NCBI RefSeq assembly: GCF_032027425.1
Contig: NZ_JAVSJA010000001.1
Span: 2,431,501-2,495,500 of the forward strand
From: Microcystis wesenbergii NRERC-220
GTDB taxonomy: Bacteria > Cyanobacteriota > Cyanobacteriia > Cyanobacteriales > Microcystaceae
Direction: 5' to 3'
DNA: 64,000 bases
A program made the translations under genes and the position numbers. Every line of letters starts with the position of its first letter. Position 1 is the stretch's first letter. Below are positions 23,805 through 34,329 of this stretch, one piece after another. The notes under the pieces are model-generated. The model did no database searches, was not told where the DNA came from, and saw nothing but the letters and a program-made list of their open reading frames with translations.

Positions 23805-25655
23805 CTAACTCCCCGCAGGACAGGAATCGGCGAAAATTACGCAGGGAATCCCCACATGACTAACGGGAACAATATAGGTTTCTGTGGGGGGAAATAAAGC
23901 GACAACGTGGGGAACGGGACGGGGAGTATAATGCACTTGCGACTGGCCTTGATAAGCGAGGGAGGTGCTTGCTCCTGAATCCAACATCACCGCGTCCCGA
24001 AAGCCTGCCTGTACTAATAATTCTCCCAAAGCCATGGAATCGATCGGCTCTCTGGAAACCCCGATTACTGGCTGTCCTGCCTGATTAATCCCCCAAAAAG
24101 CCCGGTGACGCAGGGCATCAAAACCGTAAAGTGTACCAAAGGATTCTCGGGATTGTGGTTGTCCATCTTTGACTAACCAAGCGGCCGCGACAAAAGCATC
24201 CGTCACCTTGAGATCATCTCCGGCCTCCGCTGCGATTCCTTCTAGGGTATTATGACGGACAGGATCAAAAGGAAGATAACGCACCCATCGATCGGTAATG
24301 ATTACTAAAGGACGACCCTCTAACTTGCCGATTTCCCCTTCATATCCCGGGATAAAGCCGCCATTTTCGCTTAAAACCGGCCCGATCATCTGATTTGAGT
24401 CCAATTCCTTGAGGGAGAAAAAACCGCCATCTACAGCCGCGATCGCTTCTGTGCCGGCGATAATTTCCTCCACTTGATAACGACTATCAGCGTGGATGGT
24501 TTTGGGAATACCGCCACTAATCAGAACAAGTGTATTAGTTGGAAATTCCACTTCCCGTTTTTGGATGGTGGTGGCAAAGTTAAAACCGCCATCCCTACGG
24601 GGTAAGGGATCACCTCCCCAAGCTTGCGGTACAACTTCTCGCGTGCGCGATTGCCCAAAGCGTCCAATAGTGAGTAAATCGGGGGATTGTCCGGCAAAAT
24701 GCTCATCGAGGTCATTCATCGATAAAGCAGCCCGATAACCCGCTTTTTTGACGAATTCCTTCACTCGATCGTCCGCCTTCCCTTCCGGATAGGTGAAATA
24801 ATTAATCGGAATGCCCAATTCTTTTTCTAAGATTTGTTTCGATTGCTTGACTTCTTGCTCCAAATCTGCATCGGACAATAACCTTAAATCCCGGGGATGA
24901 CTGACACTATGGGAGACAATTTGTACTAGAGGATCGGCGGCCATTTCCCGGAGTTGTTGCCAAGTGACACTGGTTCTGCCAGTTTTTTGAGTCATTTTAT
25001 TGATATAAATCGAGAAAACAGCAGGATAGCCGTATTTTCTCAATAAAGGATAGACATACTGGTAATGTCCCCCATAACCATCATCAAAAGTTAATAAAAC
25101 TGGTTTAGCGGGAAGGGGAATACCTGTCCGCAGATGGGAAATTAACCAATCGATACTGATAGGAGTTGCCCCGATTTCCCGCAAAAATTGAAAATGTGCC
25201 TCTAATTCGCCAGGAGTAACGTCAAAGAATACCTCTTTTTCCGGTAAAATGTCGTGATACATTAAGATCGGTACTTTTGTCTCTTGAGCGCGGGGATGAA
25301 TTTCTGGCCAGGGTGCTAATTCGATCGCTGTTGCCGAGTTATTTTGCCAATTATCGAGACTAATATCGTTTTTTTGGAGAGATAGGGAAAAAATCACTCG
25401 ATCGGAGAGGTTTTTATAGGTTTTACAATCAAAAATTCTCGATATATCCTTAAAAGAACTATTTTCTAGGACATAATCCGCGCATTCCGGTTGAAACTCC
25501 CTAAAAGGTGCGGGGAGAGAATCACCCCCCACCAGAGCATTAGAACGAGGATAGAGAGAACTTGCCCAAATAATCAGACAAACGACGATAAATGCCAAAA
25601 ATCCGTATAGGGGAAGGAAAGAAAAGGAAGATTTTTGCCGAGCTTGCCAACGCAT
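23805..25655 (-). CDS. Polysaccharide deacetylase fused to a phosphodiester glycosidase (DUF2233-like) domain
   Basis: A 616-residue membrane-anchored protein. One TM helix near residues 12-35 (LYGFLAFIVVCLIIWASSLY) is followed by a NodB-type deacetylase, about 125-340: ILMYHDILP, the LLTFDDGYGGH metal motif, and VSHSVSHP. A second domain (about 370-610) has ISGGIPKTIHADSRYQVEEI, AAVDGGFFS and VMLDSGASTSLAYQG, fitting the NAGPA/DUF2233 phosphodiester glycosidase family. It would act outside the cytoplasmic membrane on an N-acetylated glycan. No operon partners lie next to it. Both domains look intact. Confidence 0.82.
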   Translation of the reverse strand: MRWQARQKSSFSFLPLYGFLAFIVVCLIIWASSLYPRSNALVGGDSLPAPFREFQPECADYVLENSSFKDISRIFDCKTYKNLSDRVIFSLSLQKNDISLDNWQNNSATAIELAPWPEIHPRAQETKVPILMYHDILPEKEVFFDVTPGELEAHFQFLREIGATPISIDWLISHLRTGIPLPAKPVLLTFDDGYGGHYQYVYPLLRKYGYPAVFSIYINKMTQKTGRTSVTWQQLREMAADPLVQIVSHSVSHPRDLRLLSDADLEQEVKQSKQILEKELGIPINYFTYPEGKADDRVKEFVKKAGYRAALSMNDLDEHFAGQSPDLLTIGRFGQSRTREVVPQAWGGDPLPRRDGGFNFATTIQKREVEFPTNTLVLISGGIPKTIHADSRYQVEEIIAGTEAIAAVDGGFFSLKELDSNQMIGPVLSENGGFIPGYEGEIGKLEGRPLVIITDRWVRYLPFDPVRHNTLEGIAAEAGDDLKVTDAFVAAAWLVKDGQPQSRESFGTLYGFDALRHRAFWGINQAGQPVIGVSREPIDSMALGELLVQAGFRDAVMLDSGASTSLAYQGQSQVHYTPRPVPHVVALFPPTETYIVPVSHVGIPCVIFADSCPAGS

Positions 25656-27341
<1,686 letters not shown>

Positions 27342-27613
27342 TTTATCAGTAAATGATAAGTTGAGGATGGGGTAGTAACCCATCCTTTGCGTTTTTCTCC
27401 AGAAATCGAGCATTGCAGTTGTCACCCGATTTTGCTCGTGTTAGGATACACTCAGGCAAGATTAATGTTTAGCCTAGATATAACCTTAATTTTTTTTACT
27501 TCTAAATTCCTCCTTTGGTCTTAGGATTATTTGCCTATGCCTAATCAATCGCTTCTAAAAACCTATTTTGCATTTTACATTTTCCTAATCACCATCCCAA
27601 ATTGTCAAAAAAT

Positions 27614-28498
27614 ATGAGAAAACTAGCTTGGCAAAAACTGGCTCCATTGTTACTTTGTGGTTTAATTGCTACGGGTTGTGATCAAGACAAAAATTCTTTG
27701 ACGGAACCGATCAATTGGCAATCCATATTATCGGAAAGTTTGGCAGATTTAGACCTAGAAAATATTTCCCTTGATCAGCTTTTAGGAATTTTAAATAGTC
27801 TCTCACTTTTTCCTGACGATATCATAGGAATTGACGAAAACTGTCTGGCCGAGAGCGGAGATATCGGCAGCTCCCTAGCCAGCAATAGAAGCATTACCTG
27901 TCAATTACAATTGAGTAATGGCGAATGGGTAAGTATTGTTGTTAACCGAGATTTATTCGGCCTTGACAATATCCCTAACTGTCTGGCCGAGAGCGGAGAT
28001 ATCGGCAGCTCCCTAGCCAGCAATAGAAGCATTACCTGTCAATTACAATTGAGTAATGGCGAATGGGTAAGTATTGTTGTTAACCGAGATTTATTCGGCC
28101 TTGACAATATCCCTAATAATAAACTTCAATCAGGTCCCTCATTTACTTTTAACCCTTCGGGGGAAACAACCACAAATCCCGACCCAGAAATTAGAAATTC
28201 TGTGGGCGAAAATTGGCTTTCAGCAGAAACAATGATAGGTAATTGGGGTTCAATCGATAATTGGGGTAATTGGGGTTCAGCAGGAGTAACGGTTAATGGG
28301 TTTTCAGGAGGCTTCATCAATTATTGGGGTATTTCCACTTCTCTGATTCCGTTCGCGCCTTTTAATCCTGGGCAGCAGGTTAATGTATCGGAATCAAACT
28401 CGATCGCCAGCTTAGGATTTTTCAGTATTTTACTGTTCGGACAAAGAACATTCCAATATTTTCGCCGACAATATCAGGCCAAGAAAGTGAAAAAATAG
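27614..28498 (+). CDS. Putative lipoprotein with a perfect 46-residue internal duplication
   Basis: A 294-residue protein I do not recognise. It begins MRKLAWQKLAPLLLCGLIAT followed by GCDQ, a signal peptide with a lipobox (LIATGC). A 138-bp segment encoding CLAESGDIGSSLASNRSITC and onward is present twice in perfect tandem (27839-27976 and 27977-28114). A low-complexity stretch with GNWGSIDNWGNWGS follows. The C-terminus has a hydrophobic segment after SESNSIASLGFFSILLFG and a basic end, resembling a PEP-CTERM sorting tail. It is likely exported. The ATG at 27614 is preferred over a TTG at 27602. Confidence 0.6.
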   Translation: MRKLAWQKLAPLLLCGLIATGCDQDKNSLTEPINWQSILSESLADLDLENISLDQLLGILNSLSLFPDDIIGIDENCLAESGDIGSSLASNRSITCQLQLSNGEWVSIVVNRDLFGLDNIPNCLAESGDIGSSLASNRSITCQLQLSNGEWVSIVVNRDLFGLDNIPNNKLQSGPSFTFNPSGETTTNPDPEIRNSVGENWLSAETMIGNWGSIDNWGNWGSAGVTVNGFSGGFINYWGISTSLIPFAPFNPGQQVNVSESNSIASLGFFSILLFGQRTFQYFRRQYQAKKVKK

Positions 28499-28529
28499 GC
28501 AAAAGTTCCTTAATCCGAACTGATAGGAA

Positions 28530-29030
28530 TTATGGTCGTCCGCAATTCGGGGAATTAGGGCAACGTTCCTGCATTAACTGGGAAAATTCGGTTCTTTGAG
28601 CAGGAGTTAGGACTTGGCGAATTTCCAAAAAACTTTCAAATTGCAGGTTACTGATTTCTTGGCGATTCCGGGAGATTTGCTGATGTTTAGCACGGATATC
28701 TCGATCGGAGGCATTATTGGATAATAAACTATTTAGTTCTTGTTCGTTGCTTCTCAGGTTTTCTCGCAACTTTTTGGTTTTTTCCTGATATTTCTGACGA
28801 ATAGCGGCAACTTTTGACTTTTGGTCATCGGTAAGGTTTAATTGTTCGATTAGTCCTTCTCTAGAATTATTCATCCGACGGGGACGATTTTCAGGACGCT
28901 GGGGAGAGCTAGTTTGAGCGATAAATAGACGATCTTGGGGATAGGATAGCACAGTGGCAGTTGGGACTAGGTTAGCCGCCAGAGTTAAAGCCATGGTTGT
29001 GCCGAGAATCGAGAGAGTAGAAAGGGACAT
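28530..29030 (-). CDS. Spy/CpxP-like periplasmic protein (LTXXQ repeats)
   Basis: A 166-residue exported helical protein: signal peptide (LSTLSILGTTMALTLAANLV), then LNLTDDQKSKVAAIRQKY and QVLTPAQRTEF, the two LTxxQ-type motifs of the Spy/CpxP family. Family members act as periplasmic chaperones or stress sensors. The ATG at 29030 has GGAGGT five bases upstream, so an in-frame TTG at 29045 is not needed. It follows the anti-sigma and sigma genes on the same strand, and is a plausible target or modulator of that sigma factor. Confidence 0.8.
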   Translation of the reverse strand: MSLSTLSILGTTMALTLAANLVPTATVLSYPQDRLFIAQTSSPQRPENRPRRMNNSREGLIEQLNLTDDQKSKVAAIRQKYQEKTKKLRENLRSNEQELNSLLSNNASDRDIRAKHQQISRNRQEISNLQFESFLEIRQVLTPAQRTEFSQLMQERCPNSPNCGRP

Positions 29031-29050
29031 AATTGACCTCCACAAAGAAA

Positions 29051-29425
29051 TTAAGGATTATAGGTAGAATAGGTGAGTTGAGGCTCGTTTAAGCTCATCC
29101 AAGGCGAACTATAAACGCTAGGAGCAGCAATCGGTGGAGCGATGCTATGGTTCCAACTCTCCACTAAAAAAGCTTCTAACTCCTCGTCAGAAATTTGGCT
29201 CAGTTGTGGATGAGGATGAGACCAACGATAGGAAGCAAAAATCAGGGCCGATAAGGCAGTAATACCAGTTATCAAACCCAATAAAGGCGGCAATTTTGGA
29301 GAAGTTACCGGCCTTTCTCCCCTAATCATTTGCATTAACTGTTCCTCTTCATCTATCGGTCGAGGTGGCAGCGATGGACGATAGCGACGCAGAAAATTAA
29401 CCACTTTGTCATCTTCTGGGGACAT
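29051..29425 (-). CDS. Membrane protein, probable anti-sigma factor
   Basis: A 124-residue protein with a cytoplasmic N-terminal part (MSPEDDKVVNFLRRYRPSLPPRP), one TM helix near residues 58-78 (LLGLITGITALSALIFASY) and a short outer tail. The layout is that of a single-span anti-sigma factor. It overlaps the sigma gene stop by one base (TAATG), which suggests coupled translation. No zinc-binding HxxxCxxC motif is seen. The role is inferred from topology and position. Confidence 0.65.
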   Translation of the reverse strand: MSPEDDKVVNFLRRYRPSLPPRPIDEEEQLMQMIRGERPVTSPKLPPLLGLITGITALSALIFASYRWSHPHPQLSQISDEELEAFLVESWNHSIAPPIAAPSVYSSPWMSLNEPQLTYSTYNP

Positions 29426-30009
29426 TAGAGAACTCCTTGTTTTTGCAAAAATTGACCCATGGTTTTACGCGCATAATGAAGACGTGATTTCACCGTACCG
29501 AGGGGAATTTCTAAGATTTGGGCGATTTCCTTTTGGGGTAAGTCCTCTAGATCGTGAAGGACGAGGACAGCGCGATGTTCTAAACTGAGAATTTCTAACC
29601 CTTGTCGGACCACTTCCTCATAATGCAATTGCATCAAATCGGGACTATCTTGGGGACGGGATTCGCTATCAAGGGAGTTTTCCTCATCAGTGCTTTTGGC
29701 CATCCTCATTTGTCTTTTGGCTAATTGTCGCCGACCATCGATCGCTACATTCCAGGTGATCCGATAAACCCAAGTGGAAAAGTATTCAGGTGAACGCAAT
29801 TTCGGCAACCCGTGCCACACTCTTAAAAATACCTCTTGGACAAAATCCTCTAGGAATTCCTGTCCACAGAGTTGATAGAGAGTAGAGCGGATTTTTGGTT
29901 GATAAAGACGGTAAAGGTGACGAAAAGCAGCCCTATCACCCCTTTGACACTTTAAGATTAACTCTCGATCGCTCACACTTGTTTGCTTATCGGTTATCAC
30001 CTCGATCAT
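29425..30009 (-). CDS. ECF (group 4) RNA polymerase sigma factor
   Basis: A 194-residue ECF sigma factor. Region 2 reads LYRLYQPKIRSTLYQLCGQE and includes DFVQEVFLRVWHGLPKL and WVYRITWNVAIDGRR. Region 4 reads LSLEHRAVLVLHDLEDLPQKE followed by IAQILEIPLGTVKSRLHYARK. The ATG at 30009 has AGGGG upstream; a GTG at 30018 is an alternative. It heads a three-gene unit with a membrane anti-sigma candidate and a Spy-like periplasmic protein, the usual design of an envelope-stress response. Confidence 0.92.
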   Translation of the reverse strand: MIEVITDKQTSVSDRELILKCQRGDRAAFRHLYRLYQPKIRSTLYQLCGQEFLEDFVQEVFLRVWHGLPKLRSPEYFSTWVYRITWNVAIDGRRQLAKRQMRMAKSTDEENSLDSESRPQDSPDLMQLHYEEVVRQGLEILSLEHRAVLVLHDLEDLPQKEIAQILEIPLGTVKSRLHYARKTMGQFLQKQGVL

Positions 30010-30070
30010 TCCCCTCACCCCTAGCTACTTGTCCGTTTAGACTGGGGGGTGTCAAGAATGGTTCATAACC

Positions 30071-30236
30071 GGTGATCAGTGATCAGTGATCAGTGATCAG
30101 TGATCACTGATCACTGATTCAGTGATTCAGTGATCCACTGATCAGTAATCAGTAATCAGCTTTTTTCTTCCTGCTCCCCATCTCCCCACTTCCCTCTCCC
30201 CTCTCCCTTCTCCCCTCTCCCTTCTCCCCACTTCCA
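30071..30236. repeat. GTGATCA palindromic tandem repeats and CTCCC-rich tract
   Basis: A run of GTGATCA units in both orientations (about 30071-30160) can fold into long hairpins. It is followed by CTCCCCTCTCCCTTCTCC low-complexity sequence up to the glycosyltransferase stop. No gene. Confidence 0.75.
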
Positions 30237-31406
30237 TCACCGAGGGAGTAATTGTTGATAGAAATCCAATTGTTTTTGAGCGAGGGCTTTATTAGTATAA
30301 TTGGTCATTACTCTCTGATAACCCCTCTGGCCTAATTCTTGAGCGAAGCTGGGATTATCTAAGAGAGTTTGTATAGATTTAGCCAGTGCCTCCCCATCTT
30401 TTTCGGGAAAAATTAACCCCGTATCAGCAATAACAAAGGGAATTTCTCCCGAATCAGAACCAATAACAGGAACCTGACAGGCCATGGCTTCAATTAAGAC
30501 ATGACCGAATTGTTCTTTCCAACCGACGGCCGTTAAGGTTTTGACCTGATAGGTGGTTTCTGACGGCAAAACTAAAGTGTTCATCAGGTTAAGATAATTA
30601 ACTACTTGATCGTGGGGAACACTTTCCACTATCATCAAGCGCTCGCTTATTCCTGCGGCTGTAGCTTCGCTGACTATTTTATCTTTGAGGATTCCCCGAC
30701 CTAACAGTAATAATTTCCACTTACCTGTTAATTTAGATACGGCTTTAATCAGAGTTAAAATGCCTTTCTCTTCTACAAAACGACCGATAAAACCAATCAC
30801 AAATTCATCGTTTTCAATGCCTAAAGATCGGGCTAAATCGGGTTGCTTGCTTGGGGAAAAAAGGACTTCATCCACTCCTAATTGCGGTAAAACGGTGTAT
30901 TTCCCCCTGTAACCACGTTCTTTTAAAACATCTACTCCGTCTTGATTACCGGCGATTAAACCATCGGTATTTTTCAGGTTATAAGCTTCTAACCAAGAGA
31001 TGGGAAATTTAGGAGTATAGGGAAGATTCCACCAAGTAAAGAATACATTTTTAGCCCGGAGATTTAAGAGACGATTCAGAGTAATAGATTGAGCATAAGC
31101 GAGAGATTTAGAACCCTGTTCCACTTGAATAATATCGGGTCTAAATTTTTGCAATAAAGAAATTATATCAGTGCCAAAAGTTAATAAAGATTGGTTATTC
31201 TGGCTAAAATTAGAGATAGGAATGACTCGGAAATTATCAGCTATTTTCGGTTGACTTTCAATGATTTTATTTTGGACTCCTCCCGGTTGCCAACGTTGGG
31301 GAACAACAATAGTAACCTCAATATTGGGATTTAATCTTGTCAGGGAGCGCAGTTTCTCACAGTTGAGATCAACTATATATGTATGACTAGCGACTAAAAT
31401 TCTCAT
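30237..31406 (-). CDS. Family 4 glycosyltransferase (exopolysaccharide biosynthesis)
   Basis: A 389-residue GT-B enzyme: VASHTYIVDLNCEKLRSL at the N-terminus, then VIGFIGRFVEEKGILTLIKA, KLLLLGRG, and the donor-binding EAMACQVPVIGSDSGEIPFV with the conserved acidic residue. It would add a sugar to a growing glycan at the inner face of the membrane. It overlaps the upstream family 2 glycosyltransferase by four bases (ATGA), and an HpsL-like protein lies before that. It resembles the hormogonium-polysaccharide HpsO/HpsP type, but I cannot decide which. Confidence 0.85.
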   Translation of the reverse strand: MRILVASHTYIVDLNCEKLRSLTRLNPNIEVTIVVPQRWQPGGVQNKIIESQPKIADNFRVIPISNFSQNNQSLLTFGTDIISLLQKFRPDIIQVEQGSKSLAYAQSITLNRLLNLRAKNVFFTWWNLPYTPKFPISWLEAYNLKNTDGLIAGNQDGVDVLKERGYRGKYTVLPQLGVDEVLFSPSKQPDLARSLGIENDEFVIGFIGRFVEEKGILTLIKAVSKLTGKWKLLLLGRGILKDKIVSEATAAGISERLMIVESVPHDQVVNYLNLMNTLVLPSETTYQVKTLTAVGWKEQFGHVLIEAMACQVPVIGSDSGEIPFVIADTGLIFPEKDGEALAKSIQTLLDNPSFAQELGQRGYQRVMTNYTNKALAQKQLDFYQQLLPR

Positions 31407-32398
31407 AGATTATCTAGTTTTGTATAAATTTGACCATCATTCCAGAGGGACTTTACTTGAGTTTTCAGAGCATCGAGAAAACCTAAACTATAAAAAATTC
31501 CCCTAGAAAGGATTTTAATCGGGGAACCACCTTTATTACAGGGAGGATTGCCAAGAACGTGACAATCAAATAATTTAGCATAGAGTCGCAATTGTTGAGC
31601 GGGAGTGAGATTTTTCAGAGCCATCAAAAAGTGATTATGATAAAAAGTCGTCTGATAACTCAAAGAACGAGTGCTAATATCATGACAGCCGCCGGTTTCT
31701 TCCCCTAAATGAACCAGATAAGCCGTGGGATCGTACCAGACATGATAGGGAGTCCGGCGTAACCTTAAGCAAAAATCCGATTCCTCGCGCACGGCACTGC
31801 CACGAAAACGTTCATCGAACCAAATGCCGTATTTCGTAAATATATCCTTCCGGAAAGACATATTACAGCCCCGGGCCGAGATTACCTGCTGGGGTTTAGT
31901 GGTGTGGACAAGATCGATGTAATACCAAGCAATGCCTGGATCCATGGCTTGGGGGGGTAAAAAGTCGATTTCGTAGGGTTTGCTGGTATCTGTCACCATT
32001 TTTTGGGAGTCACCCAATTTCATGCGATCGAATACCCGACCGGCCACTACACCTATCTCAGGGTTCTTGACAAAATTCTCACCATGTGCTTTGAGATAAT
32101 TATCCGGTAGCCGCACATCATCATCGATAAAAAGAACGATATCGCCTTGGGCGCGACGGACTCCATAATTTCTGGCCCCAGGTAAACTCGCCCAATCCAG
32201 GCGATACCAGCTAATTTTCTGCTGATTAGCCAGATTTTCCAGATAGGATTGTATGGCGGGGCTGTGGGTAGCGGTTTGGTCGATAACTAATACCTCAAAA
32301 TCGGGATAATCTTGTTTGAGTAGGTCATCGAGGGTATCTTTAAGAGGCTCTTCGCGTCGATAGGTGGGTATGATGACAGAAATCGAGGGAAAATTCAT
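31403..32398 (-). CDS. Family 2 glycosyltransferase, possibly HpsN-like
   Basis: A 331-residue GT-A enzyme: ISVIIPTYRREEPLKDTLDD, GARNYGVRRAQGDIVLFIDD containing the metal-binding Asp residues, CNMSFRKDIF, and FRGSAVREESDFCLRLRR as the acceptor region. It lies in a unit with the HpsL candidate upstream and a GT4 overlapping downstream, so a joint role in extracellular polysaccharide assembly is likely. Order and content recall the hps genes of Nostoc. The substrate is unknown. Confidence 0.85.
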   Translation of the reverse strand: MNFPSISVIIPTYRREEPLKDTLDDLLKQDYPDFEVLVIDQTATHSPAIQSYLENLANQQKISWYRLDWASLPGARNYGVRRAQGDIVLFIDDDVRLPDNYLKAHGENFVKNPEIGVVAGRVFDRMKLGDSQKMVTDTSKPYEIDFLPPQAMDPGIAWYYIDLVHTTKPQQVISARGCNMSFRKDIFTKYGIWFDERFRGSAVREESDFCLRLRRTPYHVWYDPTAYLVHLGEETGGCHDISTRSLSYQTTFYHNHFLMALKNLTPAQQLRLYAKLFDCHVLGNPPCNKGGSPIKILSRGIFYSLGFLDALKTQVKSLWNDGQIYTKLDNL

Positions 32399-32400
32399 AG

Positions 32401-32480
32401 CGGGGAATGGGGAAATGGGGGAATGGGGGAATGGGGGAATGGGGGAATGGGGGAATGGGGGAATGGGGGAATGGGGGAAT
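32401..32480. repeat. GGGGGAATG tandem repeat
   Basis: About eight near-perfect copies of a 9-10 bp unit (GGGGGAATG) lie between the HpsL-like gene and the downstream glycosyltransferase, followed by CCCTAAAA units to about 32515. The G-runs could form G-quadruplexes on the plus strand. No gene. Confidence 0.8.
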
Positions 32481-32544
32481 TTCCACTAAAACCCTAAAAC
32501 CCTAAAACCCCAAAACCCAACCACTAACACCCAACACCCATATT

Positions 32545-34272
32545 TCAAGCTAAAGAAACACCTTTGCGTTTAAATTTTAAGCCCTTTTTGGAGGATTTTG
32601 TGGCGGTTTCTCCCGCCAGAATTTTGGCTTCTTTTTCCTGTTTTTCGATAATGGGTAATCTAAAAATTACGCCCGCAAATATCCAGTAATAAACGCCCAC
32701 AGGATCCGTATCGAGGGCATACCAATAGGGAAGATAGGCAACAAAGAGCAGGAAAACCCAATAACTACCGGCAAAACCTCGCAGAGTCGGGTCTTTGAGG
32801 GAACGATAGGTGCGGAAGGCCAGATAAACTAGATGGGTCATAAATATCATGTACAAGGCAAAACCAATGTATCCCAACTCGAATAAAACTTTACTGTGAA
32901 AGGTTTCCACAAAGGAAATATCACCGAAAAACCTAGCAGAAGATGTGGCCGCACCAAGTCCACGACCTAAAATACCGCCCTGATTACGGATGGCAAAATT
33001 CAACTGTTCTTGAATAAAAGCGGTGGGGGGACTGTTTTGCCAACGGCTAACGGCGCTATCGTAGCGTTGTTGGACAAAATCGGGGTTAAGAAAAGAAAAA
33101 CCGATAGCTAGAAGTAAAGTGGCGGCAAAAATGATCGGCAAAAATCGTTTTAAGTTAGCGATTTGTCCCGTAAGAATCGTGATCAGACCAATAATCATCG
33201 GTACGGCAAAGAAAGCTAATCTTTGCCCAGAGATTACTGAATTAATAAAAACTAGGGTTAAACCCATTAGGGCTGCTAGTCGCCATTTTTGGGAAGTTTC
33301 ACTAAAGGCACTGGCATAACAAATTACGGCACTAGAGACCAAAAACCAAGCCCAGTGCCAGGGAGAAACAAAGGTACCGGGTAAACGGATCATATTCACT
33401 TCCGGACTATACACTAATGCCCCACCGATCAAACACCTTGCCTCTAAGTGGGCTTTGAATAGTGCATCAGCCACGTAGCCTCTAGTTCCTACACAACGAC
33501 CGGTTTTCAGCATCCAGTATTGCATTAGTCCTAGGACACAACAAATAATCACTAAAGTCACTAAAAGACGACCAAAAAATAATAGGGTGGGTTTGTCTTT
33601 GATTAAGTAATAAGTGCAGAAGATTAAGGGGACATAACCTAGCAAAACTTTAAATCCTAATAGTCCTTGCAGAAAAGTCTCACTTTCCCGACAGGGAACT
33701 CCGCGCAAACGGCCATCCCTAAACATACCCATCCCAGCCACGGAATCGCAAGTAGGCAAAAATTGTCTTTGTAAATTGACCGCTAATAGACAGACCACAC
33801 AGAAAACAAAGATTAATAATAGAGTTGTACCTAATTGTTTCGGGACAATAATCGGTAATTGCTTTTTTCGACATTCTAAAACTAAGGCGATTAAAGCGGG
33901 TAGATAAAAGATATCTTTACTTAGCTGGAGGATTTGATTACCTCCCAACGAATAGATAACAGTGCCAATGAAGGGGACATAGATAATAAATGCCCAAATA
34001 GCCGTGCGAGGATAGCTAAAGGAGAAAACTACTAAAATCAAGACTAAACTTACTGCAGCTCCTATCTTGGCATCAAATAATAAGCTGAGGGGTAATCCGA
34101 GCAAAATTGCTACACAAATAGTAAAAACAATCAACCCCGCTAACTTTTGTTTCTTTTGCCTTTCTTCTTTTTTGAGGTCAAGTCTCTCTTTGATGTTAAG
34201 CGGGGGACTATCAGCTTTTGTTTGGCCTTGTTTATTCCTTTTTTTCTGGCGATCGATACTTAGTCCGGTCAT
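32545..34272 (-). CDS. hpsL: O-antigen-ligase-like membrane protein, HpsL candidate
   Basis: A 575-residue polytopic protein with a charged cytosolic N-terminus (RQKKRNKQGQTKADSPP) and roughly ten or more TM helices, for example LIVFTICVAILLGLPLSLLF and FIIYVPFIGTVIYSLGG. A large hydrophilic loop (about 380-450) sits at the place where Wzy/WaaL proteins have their catalytic loop. It looks like the polysaccharide biosynthesis protein HpsL of cyanobacteria, upstream of two glycosyltransferases on the same strand. The exact family name is from memory of family members. Confidence 0.65.
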   Translation of the reverse strand: MTGLSIDRQKKRNKQGQTKADSPPLNIKERLDLKKEERQKKQKLAGLIVFTICVAILLGLPLSLLFDAKIGAAVSLVLILVVFSFSYPRTAIWAFIIYVPFIGTVIYSLGGNQILQLSKDIFYLPALIALVLECRKKQLPIIVPKQLGTTLLLIFVFCVVCLLAVNLQRQFLPTCDSVAGMGMFRDGRLRGVPCRESETFLQGLLGFKVLLGYVPLIFCTYYLIKDKPTLLFFGRLLVTLVIICCVLGLMQYWMLKTGRCVGTRGYVADALFKAHLEARCLIGGALVYSPEVNMIRLPGTFVSPWHWAWFLVSSAVICYASAFSETSQKWRLAALMGLTLVFINSVISGQRLAFFAVPMIIGLITILTGQIANLKRFLPIIFAATLLLAIGFSFLNPDFVQQRYDSAVSRWQNSPPTAFIQEQLNFAIRNQGGILGRGLGAATSSARFFGDISFVETFHSKVLFELGYIGFALYMIFMTHLVYLAFRTYRSLKDPTLRGFAGSYWVFLLFVAYLPYWYALDTDPVGVYYWIFAGVIFRLPIIEKQEKEAKILAGETATKSSKKGLKFKRKGVSLA

Positions 34273-34329
34273 AATTATCCCTTGCTAGGCTAGGCTAAGG
34301 GCATTATAATCCCTGTTCCCCTCGATCGA

